Shown piece by piece: positions 22,963 through 32,728 of a stretch of 64,000 nt of DNA. Origin of the DNA: Scleromitrula shiraiana. Its lineage: Eukaryota > Ascomycota > Leotiomycetes > Helotiales > Sclerotiniaceae. Position 1 is the first letter of the stretch. Every line of letters begins with the position of its first letter. The notes beneath the pieces were generated by a model. The model ran no database searches. It saw nothing but the letters and a program-made list of their open reading frames with translations, and was not told where the DNA came from. The stretch spans positions 434,001-498,000 of the forward strand of contig JABELC010000005.1 of the NCBI GenBank assembly GCA_028455995.1, given 5' to 3'. The translations under genes were made by a program, and so were the position numbers.

Positions 22963-24258
22963 TCAATCAAAAGGAATCCTCCTTAACCCCTCATTTCCGA
23001 TTCTCTTTTTCATTTCCTGTCCTGCAGCAACACTACTCGGTACTTTAATTCCACAACAATCGCCCCAACTATTCATCTGATGCACATGTCTCATGCCATC
23101 ATGCATAACCACCACCTCTCCTCCCTCTGCATCATCCTCCTCGTTGGGAACTCCAAATTCCTCTTCCGTGCTCATGCCTTCGACGGCTGGTATTAACGAT
23201 CCGAAGAGGAAATGTTGCATCACGGGGAGTTTTTTGAGCACTTCGGCAACGAACATTCGTCGCATGCCTTCTTCGACCTTGGTCCAGTTCTTCGCTGATG
23301 ATATATCGTCTAGCATTGGGCTGTGCCACCTTAATCCTTCGACGTTCTTGACACTGTTCACAAAGTTGACTTGTCCCAAATACAAATACTCGTTTCCGTA
23401 TTCCTCCAAGATGAGATTTTGATGGATAGAGAGAGGTCGAATGTAAGCATGATGTAAAAGCTGCGAGGCCCCAAACAGGAACGGAAGGAATTGATAATCG
23501 TCGAGACCCCAAACGCCATGCGATCCTGCAGGTTCCAAATAGTATGTTTTCTGTATGAGTCTCATGAGGTCAAGGTATCGAGTAAAGACTCTCAAGACGA
23601 GAGCGCGAAAGTCTGTTGGTGTTACAATGCCGAGCTGGTAGAGGCAAAGTAGCCATATCATAAAGTTCAGCTCATGTCCAGAGCCATAATCTATCCTTGT
23701 GCGATTCCCAAAAGACTGTAAGAAGTACGTAGAGACTTCAACGATTGCTTCTGTGGAGGTAATTCCTAATTGTTTGTGCCAGGCAGCGTGCTCCTTAGCA
23801 GCCAAATCGAGAAAGTCTCTAAATCCCTTATTTCCAAATCTGGAATCGCCCTGTTCCTCAGGTGGACTCCTTTGCACAACATCTTCGACTTTGTTCAGGA
23901 TCTCGAGGATAGTTGTGACTGGTGAGCTAAGGTTTTCATTCTTGATCGCGGAAACTGGTGTATCGATGACAGAATCTGTGAGGCCGAACACAAATGCTAA
24001 AAGGAGATTATATGTAGAGGATTGAAGGAATAGGTCGTGATCTTTTGATGAGAGGATTCGTCTCGTAGGCTTGCAGAACTTTAAGCTTGATATTTCTGGA
24101 GGAGATGGGAGGTGTGGAGTTTCGGGTACTGGGAGGGGATTTGCGGGCGGGTTTCTTCGTTTTCGAGGTTCTAATTTTGGTAGACGATCTCTTAGATTAG
24201 GTATAACGGTAGCTGGTTTATTATCGGAGGTTTCAATATTTTCTGTGATTGAAGGCAT
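22963..24258 (-). CDS. rrd1: PP2A activator PTPA, peptidyl-prolyl isomerase (Rrd1 type)
   Basis: A single exon of 431 codons. The fold-wide PTPA signatures are visible: the KFCKPTRRILSSKDHDLFLQS segment before the domain, IDYGSGHELNF, GLDDYQFLPFLFGASQL and KNWTKVEEGMRRMFVAEVLKKLPVMQHFLFGSL (about residues 325-360). The protein binds PP2A-type catalytic subunits and promotes their active conformation, with prolyl isomerase activity. A C-terminal extension past the PTPA core (acidic stretch, then SWGDCCGIKVPSS) resembles the longer Rrd1 branch rather than the shorter Rrd2 branch of filamentous fungi, so I call rrd1; that sub-assignment is from memory of the family and less certain than the PTPA call. 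The N-terminal 55 residues are proline-rich. It is transcribed divergently from rrp46 over 265 bp. Confidence 0.93.
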   Translation of the reverse strand: MPSITENIETSDNKPATVIPNLRDRLPKLEPRKRRNPPANPLPVPETPHLPSPPEISSLKFCKPTRRILSSKDHDLFLQSSTYNLLLAFVFGLTDSVIDTPVSAIKNENLSSPVTTILEILNKVEDVVQRSPPEEQGDSRFGNKGFRDFLDLAAKEHAAWHKQLGITSTEAIVEVSTYFLQSFGNRTRIDYGSGHELNFMIWLLCLYQLGIVTPTDFRALVLRVFTRYLDLMRLIQKTYYLEPAGSHGVWGLDDYQFLPFLFGASQLLHHAYIRPLSIHQNLILEEYGNEYLYLGQVNFVNSVKNVEGLRWHSPMLDDISSAKNWTKVEEGMRRMFVAEVLKKLPVMQHFLFGSLIPAVEGMSTEEEFGVPNEEDDAEGGEVVVMHDGMRHVHQMNSWGDCCGIKVPSSVAAGQEMKKRIGNEGLRRIPFD

Positions 24259-24523
24259 TTTGAGAGATCATTAGTCGTAGTTGTTTTGGATTATTGTTCA
24301 GAGAGATGTATGCATGAGATGCATAGGATCAGCAAACAAATAACACCCCACTGTTAGTCTCAGTTTAGCACCAGTAGGCTTTCGGTTTAGCGTGCAATTC
24401 GCGATAACGATAACGAAAAATACAGCTTGTAAATATTTCTATCATGATAATAATATTGACCATAGATCGCCCACGAGTGTTCTCAAGACACCTCTTTCGC
24501 CCGCATTGATCATCGCCGTCGCC
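24259..24523. promoter_or_regulatory. Shared 265-bp divergent promoter of rrd1 and rrp46
   Basis: The start codons of rrd1 (24258, minus) and rrp46 (24524, plus) are 265 bp apart with no gene between them, so both promoters must lie here or overlap. I see no clear TATA box. A repeated GATAACGATAACGAAA block lies at about 24402-24418. Confidence 0.75.
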
Positions 24524-25400
24524 ATGGGCCACTCAACCGAACCTAGCACATTACTCTCACCTCTTCACCGAGCAGATGGTTCTGCAAGCTTCTCTCAAAA
24601 TGGTTATACTGTTATTGGCTCAGTGAATGGTCCTATCGAGGTTCAAAGACGCGACGAATTGCCAGAAGAGGCAGCTATTGATGTTATCGTTAGACCAGCG
24701 GCTGGTGTTGGAGGCACGTAAACTTTGATAAAAGTTTTGTTTGATGTTTGGACATGGAACTGATTTTGTGTTAGGTACCCGTGAGAGACATCTTGAAGCA
24801 ATCCTTCAATCCTCATTACGCCAAATAGTACTCGTCCATAATTTCCCCCGAACTTTGATTCAAGTCACATTGCAAATTACAAGCACTCCAGAGAATGATA
24901 CTACTTGGTCAAAGCTTGTTCAAGCCAGCTCTGTTAGTATCGTTCATTGCCCTTAATCTATACATAGACTAATGGTGATTGATCAGAATCTCCCCCTACT
25001 TCCAGCCCTCCTTCAAACGTCTGTCCTGGCCTTATTGTCTGCCTCTACACCACTATCGATGACCATGACCTCCGTCTTACTTGCCCTAAATCATACTGAA
25101 TCTGGAAGAGCTATCATAGAGAATCCTACACCAATAGAATGTCATGATGCAAAATCTATCCACGTATTGGCGTTTACATCACATGGAGAGCTATTGGTTA
25201 ATGAAAGCGAGGGAAGTTTTGATCTCGACGATTGGGAGGACATTTTTGACCATGCACAACGTTTATGTTGTGATGGTCGTGGTTCAGCTGATGACGATGC
25301 CATGCAGGGAGTCGAAGGTAAAGCTGAGTCAAGTCTTATGACGTTCGTAAATTCAACCATAAAAGAGAAGGTCACCAACGACCTTCACTGGAAAGGATGA
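24524..25400 (+). CDS. rrp46: Exosome core subunit Rrp46 (RNase PH-like)
   Basis: Three exons, 24524-24713, 24775-24932 and 24987-25400, give 253 residues. Intron 1 (24714-24774) can only be spliced in frame with a GC donor (AG|GCACGT) and a TTAG acceptor, restoring RPAAGVGGTRERHLE. Intron 2 (24933-24986) is GTTAGT to CAG. The start is an ATG in strong context (GCCATGG). Family landmarks are LHRADGSASFSQ near the start, SVNGPIEVQRRDELPEEA and VRPAAGVGGT, lining up well with yeast Rrp46. Rrp46 is one of six RNase PH-like subunits of the exosome ring, catalytically inactive in fungi, needed for 3'-5' RNA processing and decay. The C-terminus is acidic, then ends KVTNDLHWKG. Confidence 0.92.
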
Positions 25401-26857
25401 AAGACGTCGTTATCATGGCTCGCCACTCCAAATGTAGGGTGTAAGAGGTTTCGTCCTGGTACGAGGAGGTGTGGCAAATGCAATGTCACTGAAAGCCCAA
25501 GAGTGACATCGAAACCCATGCAATAGCTTCGATACAGGAACCTGAGATTGAATCTCGATTCTAATCTTACGTATTGAGAAGGATGTGAACAAAAACAATT
25601 TTGTACGAGAATTTGTGCATCGGGTACATGACACAAGCCAGGAGGCCCGAGGACCCCGGATGTTTCATCCTCCCTCAACCATCCTTAATCAGGAAAAGGA
25701 TTCAAAACATCCTCGGCTATTGAGTCTCGAAAACAGTTGATACGAGTCGAAATATGAAGAATTTATGTACTCTTGTACTACGAATCAAAGTGGATTATTC
25801 GGAAGGTTGCTGAAGCTTCCTGAGTTGCAGAGTGACCAGATGAATGAAAGTTGTCGTGTCCTGTATACTGGATGTATCCACCTCATCAATGCCCGCGACT
25901 GGTCGAATTACTTACTGATATTGACCCAAGTACTTTTCTCGATCTTGAGAAGCTATGCCCCATGAAAACAGCGAACATAATACGTTTATCCCCGTATTTT
26001 GATGTTTACAGGTAGCTGACACTAACCGTAGCATGAATGCTTGTTGCTTACCATGACTGAAAAGGCTAGCGTGTCGAGGCCATGATTCTTTTGAGACGGC
26101 CACCCTCAAAACTCGCCTGCAAAATTGATGATCATAGTGGGGATTGAAGTGGCAGCTGTAACTGCTATAGCAAAAGGCAAAGCAAAGCAGAGCAACAGTA
26201 ACAGTAGCATTGTGAATGATATTTGGAGTAACTATAGCTAGCTAAGCTCTACTTATAGAAACGGACATCAGTATAGAATGATCTTTTTCTTTTTTCTTCT
26301 CTTTAGTCTTCTTCATCAGACCAACAAACTCGTCGTTCAAGTTCCAAACTTCTAAGCAAAGCTCCGGAAGCTTTTGCTCCTTTTTGTCTTTTTTTTGCTT
26401 GTTTTCTTGCATTTTTTGGGTTTATTCGTTGAAGCCTTGTTCTTTTGCACATATATAATATTGGTGGCGTAGTTATTTCTTCAATATTAACACATTATAT
26501 CAATTCTTTCTTCTCTTCAATTGAAACTTACTGGTCCTTACGACGAACTCTCCTACTCTCATTCGTTGCTGTTATTTCGGCCTTGATCACTTAATAGTTT
26601 TGTTCTTTCTCCTGCACGATACATCACTATCACCTACACATTAATAAGACTCGGGTTATCGACACTTTGGGATCTCTGGTACAGCACCACCTGGTTCAAT
26701 TATCAAGACGCAGGAGAGATTACCTCGCAGAAAAGTTTAAATCTACTCCTACGTAAGAATCAAATCTCAATTCCCCATTCATGATAGAAACGGACCTCCA
26801 ACTCTTGGAACCACCGATTGATTAGATCTTGTCTTACCAGCACGAACAAGGTTTACT

Positions 26858-26886
26858 TGATCATACAATATAATATTGTATGATCA
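26858..26886. repeat. 29-bp palindrome (14-bp arms, 1-nt centre)
   Basis: The arm TGATCATACAATAT is followed by one A and then its exact reverse complement. It lies about 745 bp upstream of the NAD kinase start codon. It includes a TGATCA palindrome at each end. Confidence 0.85.
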
Positions 26887-27611
26887 TATTGCAGCTTTTT
26901 TCTGCATCGTTACAGTACAGTATAGTAACAATTCAAGGGGTTCATATCCGAAATCAAATCAAATAATTAATCACAATTATTTGAAATCTCCATATCTACG
27001 TTACCCCGTAGAGCTTTGAGGTTATTTCTCCGCTGCATGCGAAATCAAATAATCAATCCTGACGGTATCTTTTACTTCTTTCCAACAACCAACAATTAAT
27101 CATCAATCATCAATCCTGTCTGTGCCACCAAAATTCGAATCCACCTCTTGTTTTAACTCCGGATCCGAAATAGAACAAACTCCTTCATCTATTCCCCCAC
27201 CTTCTCTCGAGGCCACCCCATCTTCATTGTTCCTCTAAACATTTTTAATTGTACCCAGCATTGGAATACAAATAAAGCGGTTTAACTTACAATAAAACAT
27301 CTCTTCTCGTTCATCTATCTGTTATTTCAAAATCTTTTGATCAATCTCTCATCATAAAGAGCTTTGGATTGTTACGTTTTATAACATATCAATTGATCAT
27401 TTTTTATCGATCCATCAACAGTAGCATAGCATCATCATCTTATCATCTACTCCAGGGGTCAAGTACGGAAATAAATACCAAGGAAGGAGATCTCGATAAT
27501 AATAGCTTGTATACGGAGATACAAATCGGCTTTAAACATTACATTATTCCGATACTCCGAACTTCCGACTTGGAACTATTTTTTAACTTTTACATCATCT
27601 TTCTTGTCTTT

Positions 27612-27630
27612 CCCCCCCCCCCCCCCCCAG
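27612..27630 (+). other. C17 tract followed by AG, candidate 3' splice site of a 5'-UTR intron
   Basis: Seventeen C residues (27612-27628) are followed by AG and then CATGTCG, so the NAD kinase start codon begins two bases after the AG. The tract is preceded by a pyrimidine-rich stretch. This has the form of a polypyrimidine tract and acceptor, so the leader may be spliced. The donor was not identified. Confidence 0.45.
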
Positions 27631-27631
27631 C

Positions 27632-29509
27632 ATGTCGGATATTCGCTCACCTACATCTATCCACCCTGCTCTTACTAATCCCAACAACCTACCATTACCA
27701 CAAAATCCTTCTCAGATACTTAAATCTGATGAAGAGTCTGACACAACTACTCCTTCAGCTACGGCACAACCTTCTCCTCAAAATTCCAATGGCTTGAATC
27801 ACAAATCCAATATTAGGGATTCCCTATCACGAGAATATCGTGAACAGTTCGGATCTTTGAATTCACTTCAAACCGATTTCTTCAACAATGATCTACCCGA
27901 ATTATCCACAACCTACGCTTCTTCTGCAACAACTTTAGGAAGTGACTCTACTTCTTTATCATCATCCCCAGTATTTCCAACTCGTGCGTCACGAACTTTC
28001 CACAATCACGTCAAAAACGCTTTATCTGTCGAATCCATACCTCGACAGACTATTTTGAAAGCTTTAGCTTCATCGAACAGAGAACACAATCCACACAACT
28101 TGACATTAGGAAATATGAAATCACCACAGATCGAGAATAGACCAGGGACAGCTTCTTCTCAGAAGCTCACTGCGGCATTATCGGATTTGGCGGTGCGAAA
28201 TGCAACACCTTCTACAGCTCGATTCCCCTCCTTACAATCTCCTTGTTTTTACCATCAACGATTCGATGATGCGGTCAATATAGATAAAGTGTTGGAAGAG
28301 ATCAAGGGGGATGAGTGGATGTCACATTCTCGACTCATGGCCACAGCTACTGGTGTGCGAGAGGTTTCCAAGCAATTACAGAGACGTCCTATCAAAAGAG
28401 CCGTGCGCAATGTTATGATTGTTACAAAAGCTAGAGATAACCAGTTGGTACATTTAACCAAAGATTTGGCAACTTGGCTTATGAGCACTCCAAGATATGG
28501 TTCAGACCTTGGAGTAAATGTTTATGTTGATGCCAAGTTGCGGAACTCTAAACGTTTTGGAGCTGCAGCGTTGATCGAATCTCAACCTCGATTCCAACAT
28601 TTATTAAAATATTGGTCACCCGATCTCTGTTGGAGTCAACCAGAAAAGTTTGATCTGGTTCTTACACTTGGCGGTGATGGAACTGTATTGTTTACATCTT
28701 GGCTCTTTCAACGTGTTGTACCACCAATTCTTTCCTTCAGTTTGGGTAGTTTAGGATTTTTGACTGGTTTTGAATATGAGCGATTTAAGGAACACTTGAA
28801 CAAGATCATGGGCGAAGATGGAATGAGAGTCAATCTTCGCATGCGTTTTACTTGTACAATTTTTCGCAATGCTGGAGACAAGGGCCATGAAATGGTAGAG
28901 GGTGAACAATTCGAAGTTCTAAACGAACTCGTTATCGACCGAGGACCATCTCCTTATGTGTCCAACTTGGAATTGTACGGCGATAACGAGCTTTTGACGG
29001 TCGTTCAAGCGGATGGATGTATATTCTCTACACCTACAGGTTCAACGGCCTACTCTCTATCCGCTGGAGGTTCCCTCGTGCATCCTGATATTCCCGCTAT
29101 TCTTCTCACACCAATCTGTCCCCATACCCTTTCATTCCGACCCATGATCCTCTCAGACACACTCTTACTCCGTGTATCTATTCCTCGAAACTCCCGCGCC
29201 ACCGCCTACTGTTCATTCGACGGCAAAGGACGCGTCGAGTTAAAACAAGGCGATCACGTCACTATCGCAGCATCCCAATACCCATTCCCCACAGTGGTCA
29301 GCTCGGGCTCCGAATGGTTTGATAGTGTATCCCGAACCCTCCGATGGAATACCCGCGGCGCTATGCAAAAAGCTTGGGATGGCGCCGATGAAAATAAAGA
29401 ACAGGAGGTTGAGTGGGATATCGATACGGATTCGGCTTGCTATGGGAGTGAAGATAATAGTCTTAGTGCGAGTCCGCTGAGACGACAGATGAGCATGCTT
29501 GGCATGTAA
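27632..29509 (+). CDS. NAD kinase (ATP-NAD kinase, Utr1 type)
   Basis: A single exon of 625 codons. The N-terminal 220 residues are Ser/Thr/Pro-rich and probably disordered. The kinase domain follows: RNVMIVTKARDNQLVHLTKD, the diagnostic DLVLTLGGDGTVLFTSWLF (GGDGT at residues 347-351), SLGSLGFLTGFEYE, ELVIDRGPSPYVSNLEL, and the second motif QADGCIFSTPTGSTAYSLSA with GGSLVHP. These are the substrate and ATP-binding motifs of NAD kinases, which phosphorylate NAD to NADP and so supply NADPH. The lack of a clear mitochondrial presequence and the long Ser-rich N-terminus fit the cytosolic Utr1-like group more than mitochondrial Pos5 (inference). The C-terminus past the domain is acidic and then basic (LRRQMSMLGM). 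Confidence 0.95.
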   Translation: MSDIRSPTSIHPALTNPNNLPLPQNPSQILKSDEESDTTTPSATAQPSPQNSNGLNHKSNIRDSLSREYREQFGSLNSLQTDFFNNDLPELSTTYASSATTLGSDSTSLSSSPVFPTRASRTFHNHVKNALSVESIPRQTILKALASSNREHNPHNLTLGNMKSPQIENRPGTASSQKLTAALSDLAVRNATPSTARFPSLQSPCFYHQRFDDAVNIDKVLEEIKGDEWMSHSRLMATATGVREVSKQLQRRPIKRAVRNVMIVTKARDNQLVHLTKDLATWLMSTPRYGSDLGVNVYVDAKLRNSKRFGAAALIESQPRFQHLLKYWSPDLCWSQPEKFDLVLTLGGDGTVLFTSWLFQRVVPPILSFSLGSLGFLTGFEYERFKEHLNKIMGEDGMRVNLRMRFTCTIFRNAGDKGHEMVEGEQFEVLNELVIDRGPSPYVSNLELYGDNELLTVVQADGCIFSTPTGSTAYSLSAGGSLVHPDIPAILLTPICPHTLSFRPMILSDTLLLRVSIPRNSRATAYCSFDGKGRVELKQGDHVTIAASQYPFPTVVSSGSEWFDSVSRTLRWNTRGAMQKAWDGADENKEQEVEWDIDTDSACYGSEDNSLSASPLRRQMSMLGM

Positions 29510-30726
29510 TCATTAGTCGAGATTTTTTCTTCCTCTCTTGTTTTGGTACAATGTTCTTGTTGCTTTAGCGAGACATATCTATGTTATGATACTATGTATT
29601 TATAATCAACCTTTTCTTACACGAGTCCAGTTACACCAGAGAGGTGATTGATACGGGCGCCTTTTATACTTTAGAATGGCGGCGTTTTTTTGTTGGAGTT
29701 TTTCTTTTTTTGGGTTGATGGGATTAGGATTGGGATTGGGATTTGAAAGATGAGTATAGTTTTATCGTTAGATAAATAGATGGATATGGATGGTACGATC
29801 AATGCTTGGACATGGCATTGTATTGCGTTGCATGGCATCATTAGAATTAGAATAGTGATGGGTTACGAATATTATGATTTTGCTGGCCAGTTATCTGGTG
29901 CTTGGATTATGTTTCTTGCTCCTATTGTTACTATGCGTACATACATGATTAAGTGACACCTTCCTAAACTACATGTTTATTGATATCTTCTAAAGATCTT
30001 ATTATGAGGAACCATCGAGCAATTATCTTTTGCCAATCGACAGAATGAATGCCCGGCCGATATCGAGGTAGAAGGGAAATAGGTTATTCAGATATCAATC
30101 TAACCCAACAATCTCCAACATTTGAATATTCAATTGATATAAAAAAACCTTATCTGCATAATACTTCCCAACTAAATAGTTCCTACAAAATTATATTAAC
30201 ATAAATATTCCACCAAAAAGTACTGTATGAGTTGAAAGTGCCAGTAAGAAATCAAACCTCTTATCAATTCAGCCTCATAAATAAATAAATAAATAAATAT
30301 CTTAAGCCTCGTCTCGACCCTGGACCTCGGCTACACTAAGTTATACTGTACCTTTTGAGCTTCTCCAATGCACGCGTATGCCTCGCTTTCAAAAATAAAT
30401 CCATCCATCCAACCATCTAAACATAATCTCGTCCGTCTACGAAGCTATTCGATGAATATCTCCTGTTGACAAAACCGTCGTATGCATACAATACATTAAT
30501 TTCCGCTCCTATCGAGTTGCTCTGAATCCCGAGGAGAGATTTGAGATTTGCTATCTATCTTATGTCACCGCATTGCATACATCGTACTGCATACAATCAG
30601 TACAAATATTAACAACGACAACCGATCTTGATCTCGATCTCGACCCCAAGCCTCGATATCAATACCTACCTCTACGCATACTCATCCTCTTCTTTCAAGC
30701 AGAAGCAAAACAATCACTCACCCACC
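29510..30726. other. Intergenic region between NAD kinase and pex4
   Basis: 3' flank of the NAD kinase gene, then AT-rich sequence (AAAT repeats near 30275-30298) and the pex4 promoter. The leader before 30727 has GATCTCGATCTCGA repeats (about 30624-30644). No coding region is supported. Confidence 0.6.
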
Positions 30727-31233
30727 ATGTCCCGCACCCCCACAAAGAGAATCCTCACCGAGCTCTCCGCCTTCAACTCCAACCCCCCCTCCCCCCTCCA
30801 CACCGGTATCCAATCCCTCACTCCCTCCCCCAACTCCCTCCTCGCCCTAACCTGCATCCTCACCTGTCCGTCTTTCTCCCCCCCTTCCCTCGGCTACTCA
30901 AATGGCCGCTGGCTCCTGCGCATCAGCATCCCGCCGACCTACCCCCTTGCGCCCCCGGTTATAAAATTTGACACGAAAATCTGCCACCCGAATGTGAAGT
31001 GGGAGACGGGGGAGATATGCCTGGATGTTTTGGGAGAGAAGTGGACGCCTGTTTTGGGGGTGGTGGGGGCGCTGGAGTGTGTAGGGAGATTGGTGGGGGA
31101 GGGGGGGGATTGGAGTAGTCCGTTGGGCGTGGAGGTGGGGAGGTTGAGGGGCACGGGGGATGAAGTTGGGGCGAGGGGGTTGGTGGGTTGGTGGTGTGAG
31201 GAGGAGAGGTTTGAGGGATCTGTGGAGGGATAG
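30727..31233 (+). CDS. pex4: Peroxin-4, peroxisomal ubiquitin-conjugating enzyme E2
   Basis: A single exon of 168 codons; ATG chosen at CCACCATGTCC, the standard fungal context, rather than an upstream in-frame open stretch. E2 landmarks: WLLRISIPPTYPLAPPVIKF, ICHPNVKWETGEICLDVL with the active-site cysteine at residue 98, and EKWTPVLGVVGALECV. After the catalytic loop the helical part SPLGVEVGRLRGTGD matches the SPLDVDIG-type block of yeast Pex4, which separates it from other E2s. Pex4 is anchored at the peroxisome by Pex22 and monoubiquitinates the import receptor Pex5 so that it can be recycled. The usual HPN tripeptide is intact. Base composition is unusual: the first half of the coding strand is C-rich and the second half G-rich. 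Confidence 0.9.
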   Translation: MSRTPTKRILTELSAFNSNPPSPLHTGIQSLTPSPNSLLALTCILTCPSFSPPSLGYSNGRWLLRISIPPTYPLAPPVIKFDTKICHPNVKWETGEICLDVLGEKWTPVLGVVGALECVGRLVGEGGDWSSPLGVEVGRLRGTGDEVGARGLVGWWCEEERFEGSVEG

Positions 31234-32728
31234 AGGAGTTGAGGGGGTGAGGGGGGAAGGGACGGGTAATGGTCGGGCTGGTTGGTGCGTACTCCTGCGT
31301 GCGTGTGTGCATGCGTGATATTGGGTCACTCAGGATAGAGAAAGAATTAGAGAAAGAAGGAAAGAGACAAACCAATCATATCGGAACAAACTAGACGATT
31401 GCTATATACAGGAAGGACGGATATCATCCATACTCAGTATATAAACGAAAAAGAGGCACAAATCCCCAACCGACCTACCAACAAATATATAGACAGCTAG
31501 ACCGATGAACGAACAAACACAGCGAGGGTAATGGATTGCAGGAGTGGGAGAATACTATTTATATATTCACATATGGCAAGCTAGTAAGCGAGGAGTTTAG
31601 GATGGATGACGGATATATGGAGTTTATAAGTCAGCGAGCAAGGAAGAAAGAGAGAAAGCAAGTTTATATGAGATTGATTTAGCGTTTAGCATTTAGCATT
31701 CATCATTTAGCGTGCGTTGGTTTAATTATAGCGATGGGTATTGGTGTTGAGATTGTATTTATTTATCTACACGTGTCTTCGTACATTAGATGATAGTTTG
31801 CTATATCATAGCAAACCATATCATACACTCCATACATATCATATCACATAAAACCACCCGTCTAGCCAGATAGAAAAACGAATCTCTCCTTTCCATAAAA
31901 TCTAAGCAACTTACTAAGTAACCAATAGTAATAAATAGGTATGAACACAAACAAAAGTACAAGTACAAATATAAACAAAACACACATCGCTACAACAACA
32001 CAACACCTTAGAATAACAGAAGATCCATACGAACTAATTCACTATATATAGCCTACGATTCAGGGGAAAGGAGAAGGGCAAGAATGAGTGTCCTATGGAA
32101 ATAAGCTAACCCCCATTGCTTCATCCTACCGTTCTAAATAGGACACTATTTGGCAAGAAAGTGGATTTTGAACTACGGGGCATGTCATACAGTAAGTGTC
32201 TGGGATTGACTCTATACATCTTGTAACACCGAAAGAATTTATTGGACGTGATGCATCCGATTTATTGGTCTCGCTACGCTCGTCTGTCTATTCACTACAT
32301 TTTCATCCTCTACTGTTCATAGGTCAATGGCAGTGAATGGCGATTGTTCTCATCCAATGTTGTATTCAGAACACTTGTATTGTAGTATCACATTATCCAT
32401 TCAATACTAGATGACAAGAGTATTATCATGATTGTAAAGGAATGTCATTGATATCACATTATTGAACGGCCATCTCGCTGACACATACTTGCACGGTGCA
32501 GTATGTAATAGATGCATCCATTCACTCATCCATCAATCTCGAACGCAGACCCTCAAACACATAGCTAAGGGATATCAAACAGGAATCGAATGAAAATCAC
32601 ATTCTAATATATGATTATACATTACTATTATTTATATTAGAACTAAGAGTTAATAAATAAAAGTACAAATTACACAGAAACCATTATCCCCAAGGTCCCC
32701 CCAAGCTATCCTCCCAAAGTATTCACCA
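31234..32728. other. Convergent intergenic region between pex4 and the transporter
   Basis: 3' flanks of two convergent genes. The first 100 bp are strongly G-rich. TTTAGC/CATTTAGC repeats lie near 31680-31712. Frames on the minus strand opposite pex4 are Pro/His-rich artefacts of C/G skew. No coding region is supported. Confidence 0.6.

Larger units (their letters stand above)
25401..27631. other. Intergenic region and long leader of the NAD kinase gene
   Basis: No credible coding gene was found. The first few hundred bp are the 3' flank of rrp46. From about 26280 on the sequence becomes CT-rich, typical of a fungal promoter and 5' leader. It includes a 29-bp palindrome at 26858-26886 and ends in a C17-AG tract directly before the NAD kinase ATG. 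Confidence 0.6.

Noticed and set aside
30898..31375. Pro/His-rich minus-strand frames opposite pex4
   Set aside because: They arise from C/G skew of pex4 and its 3' flank and have no motif or plausible composition.
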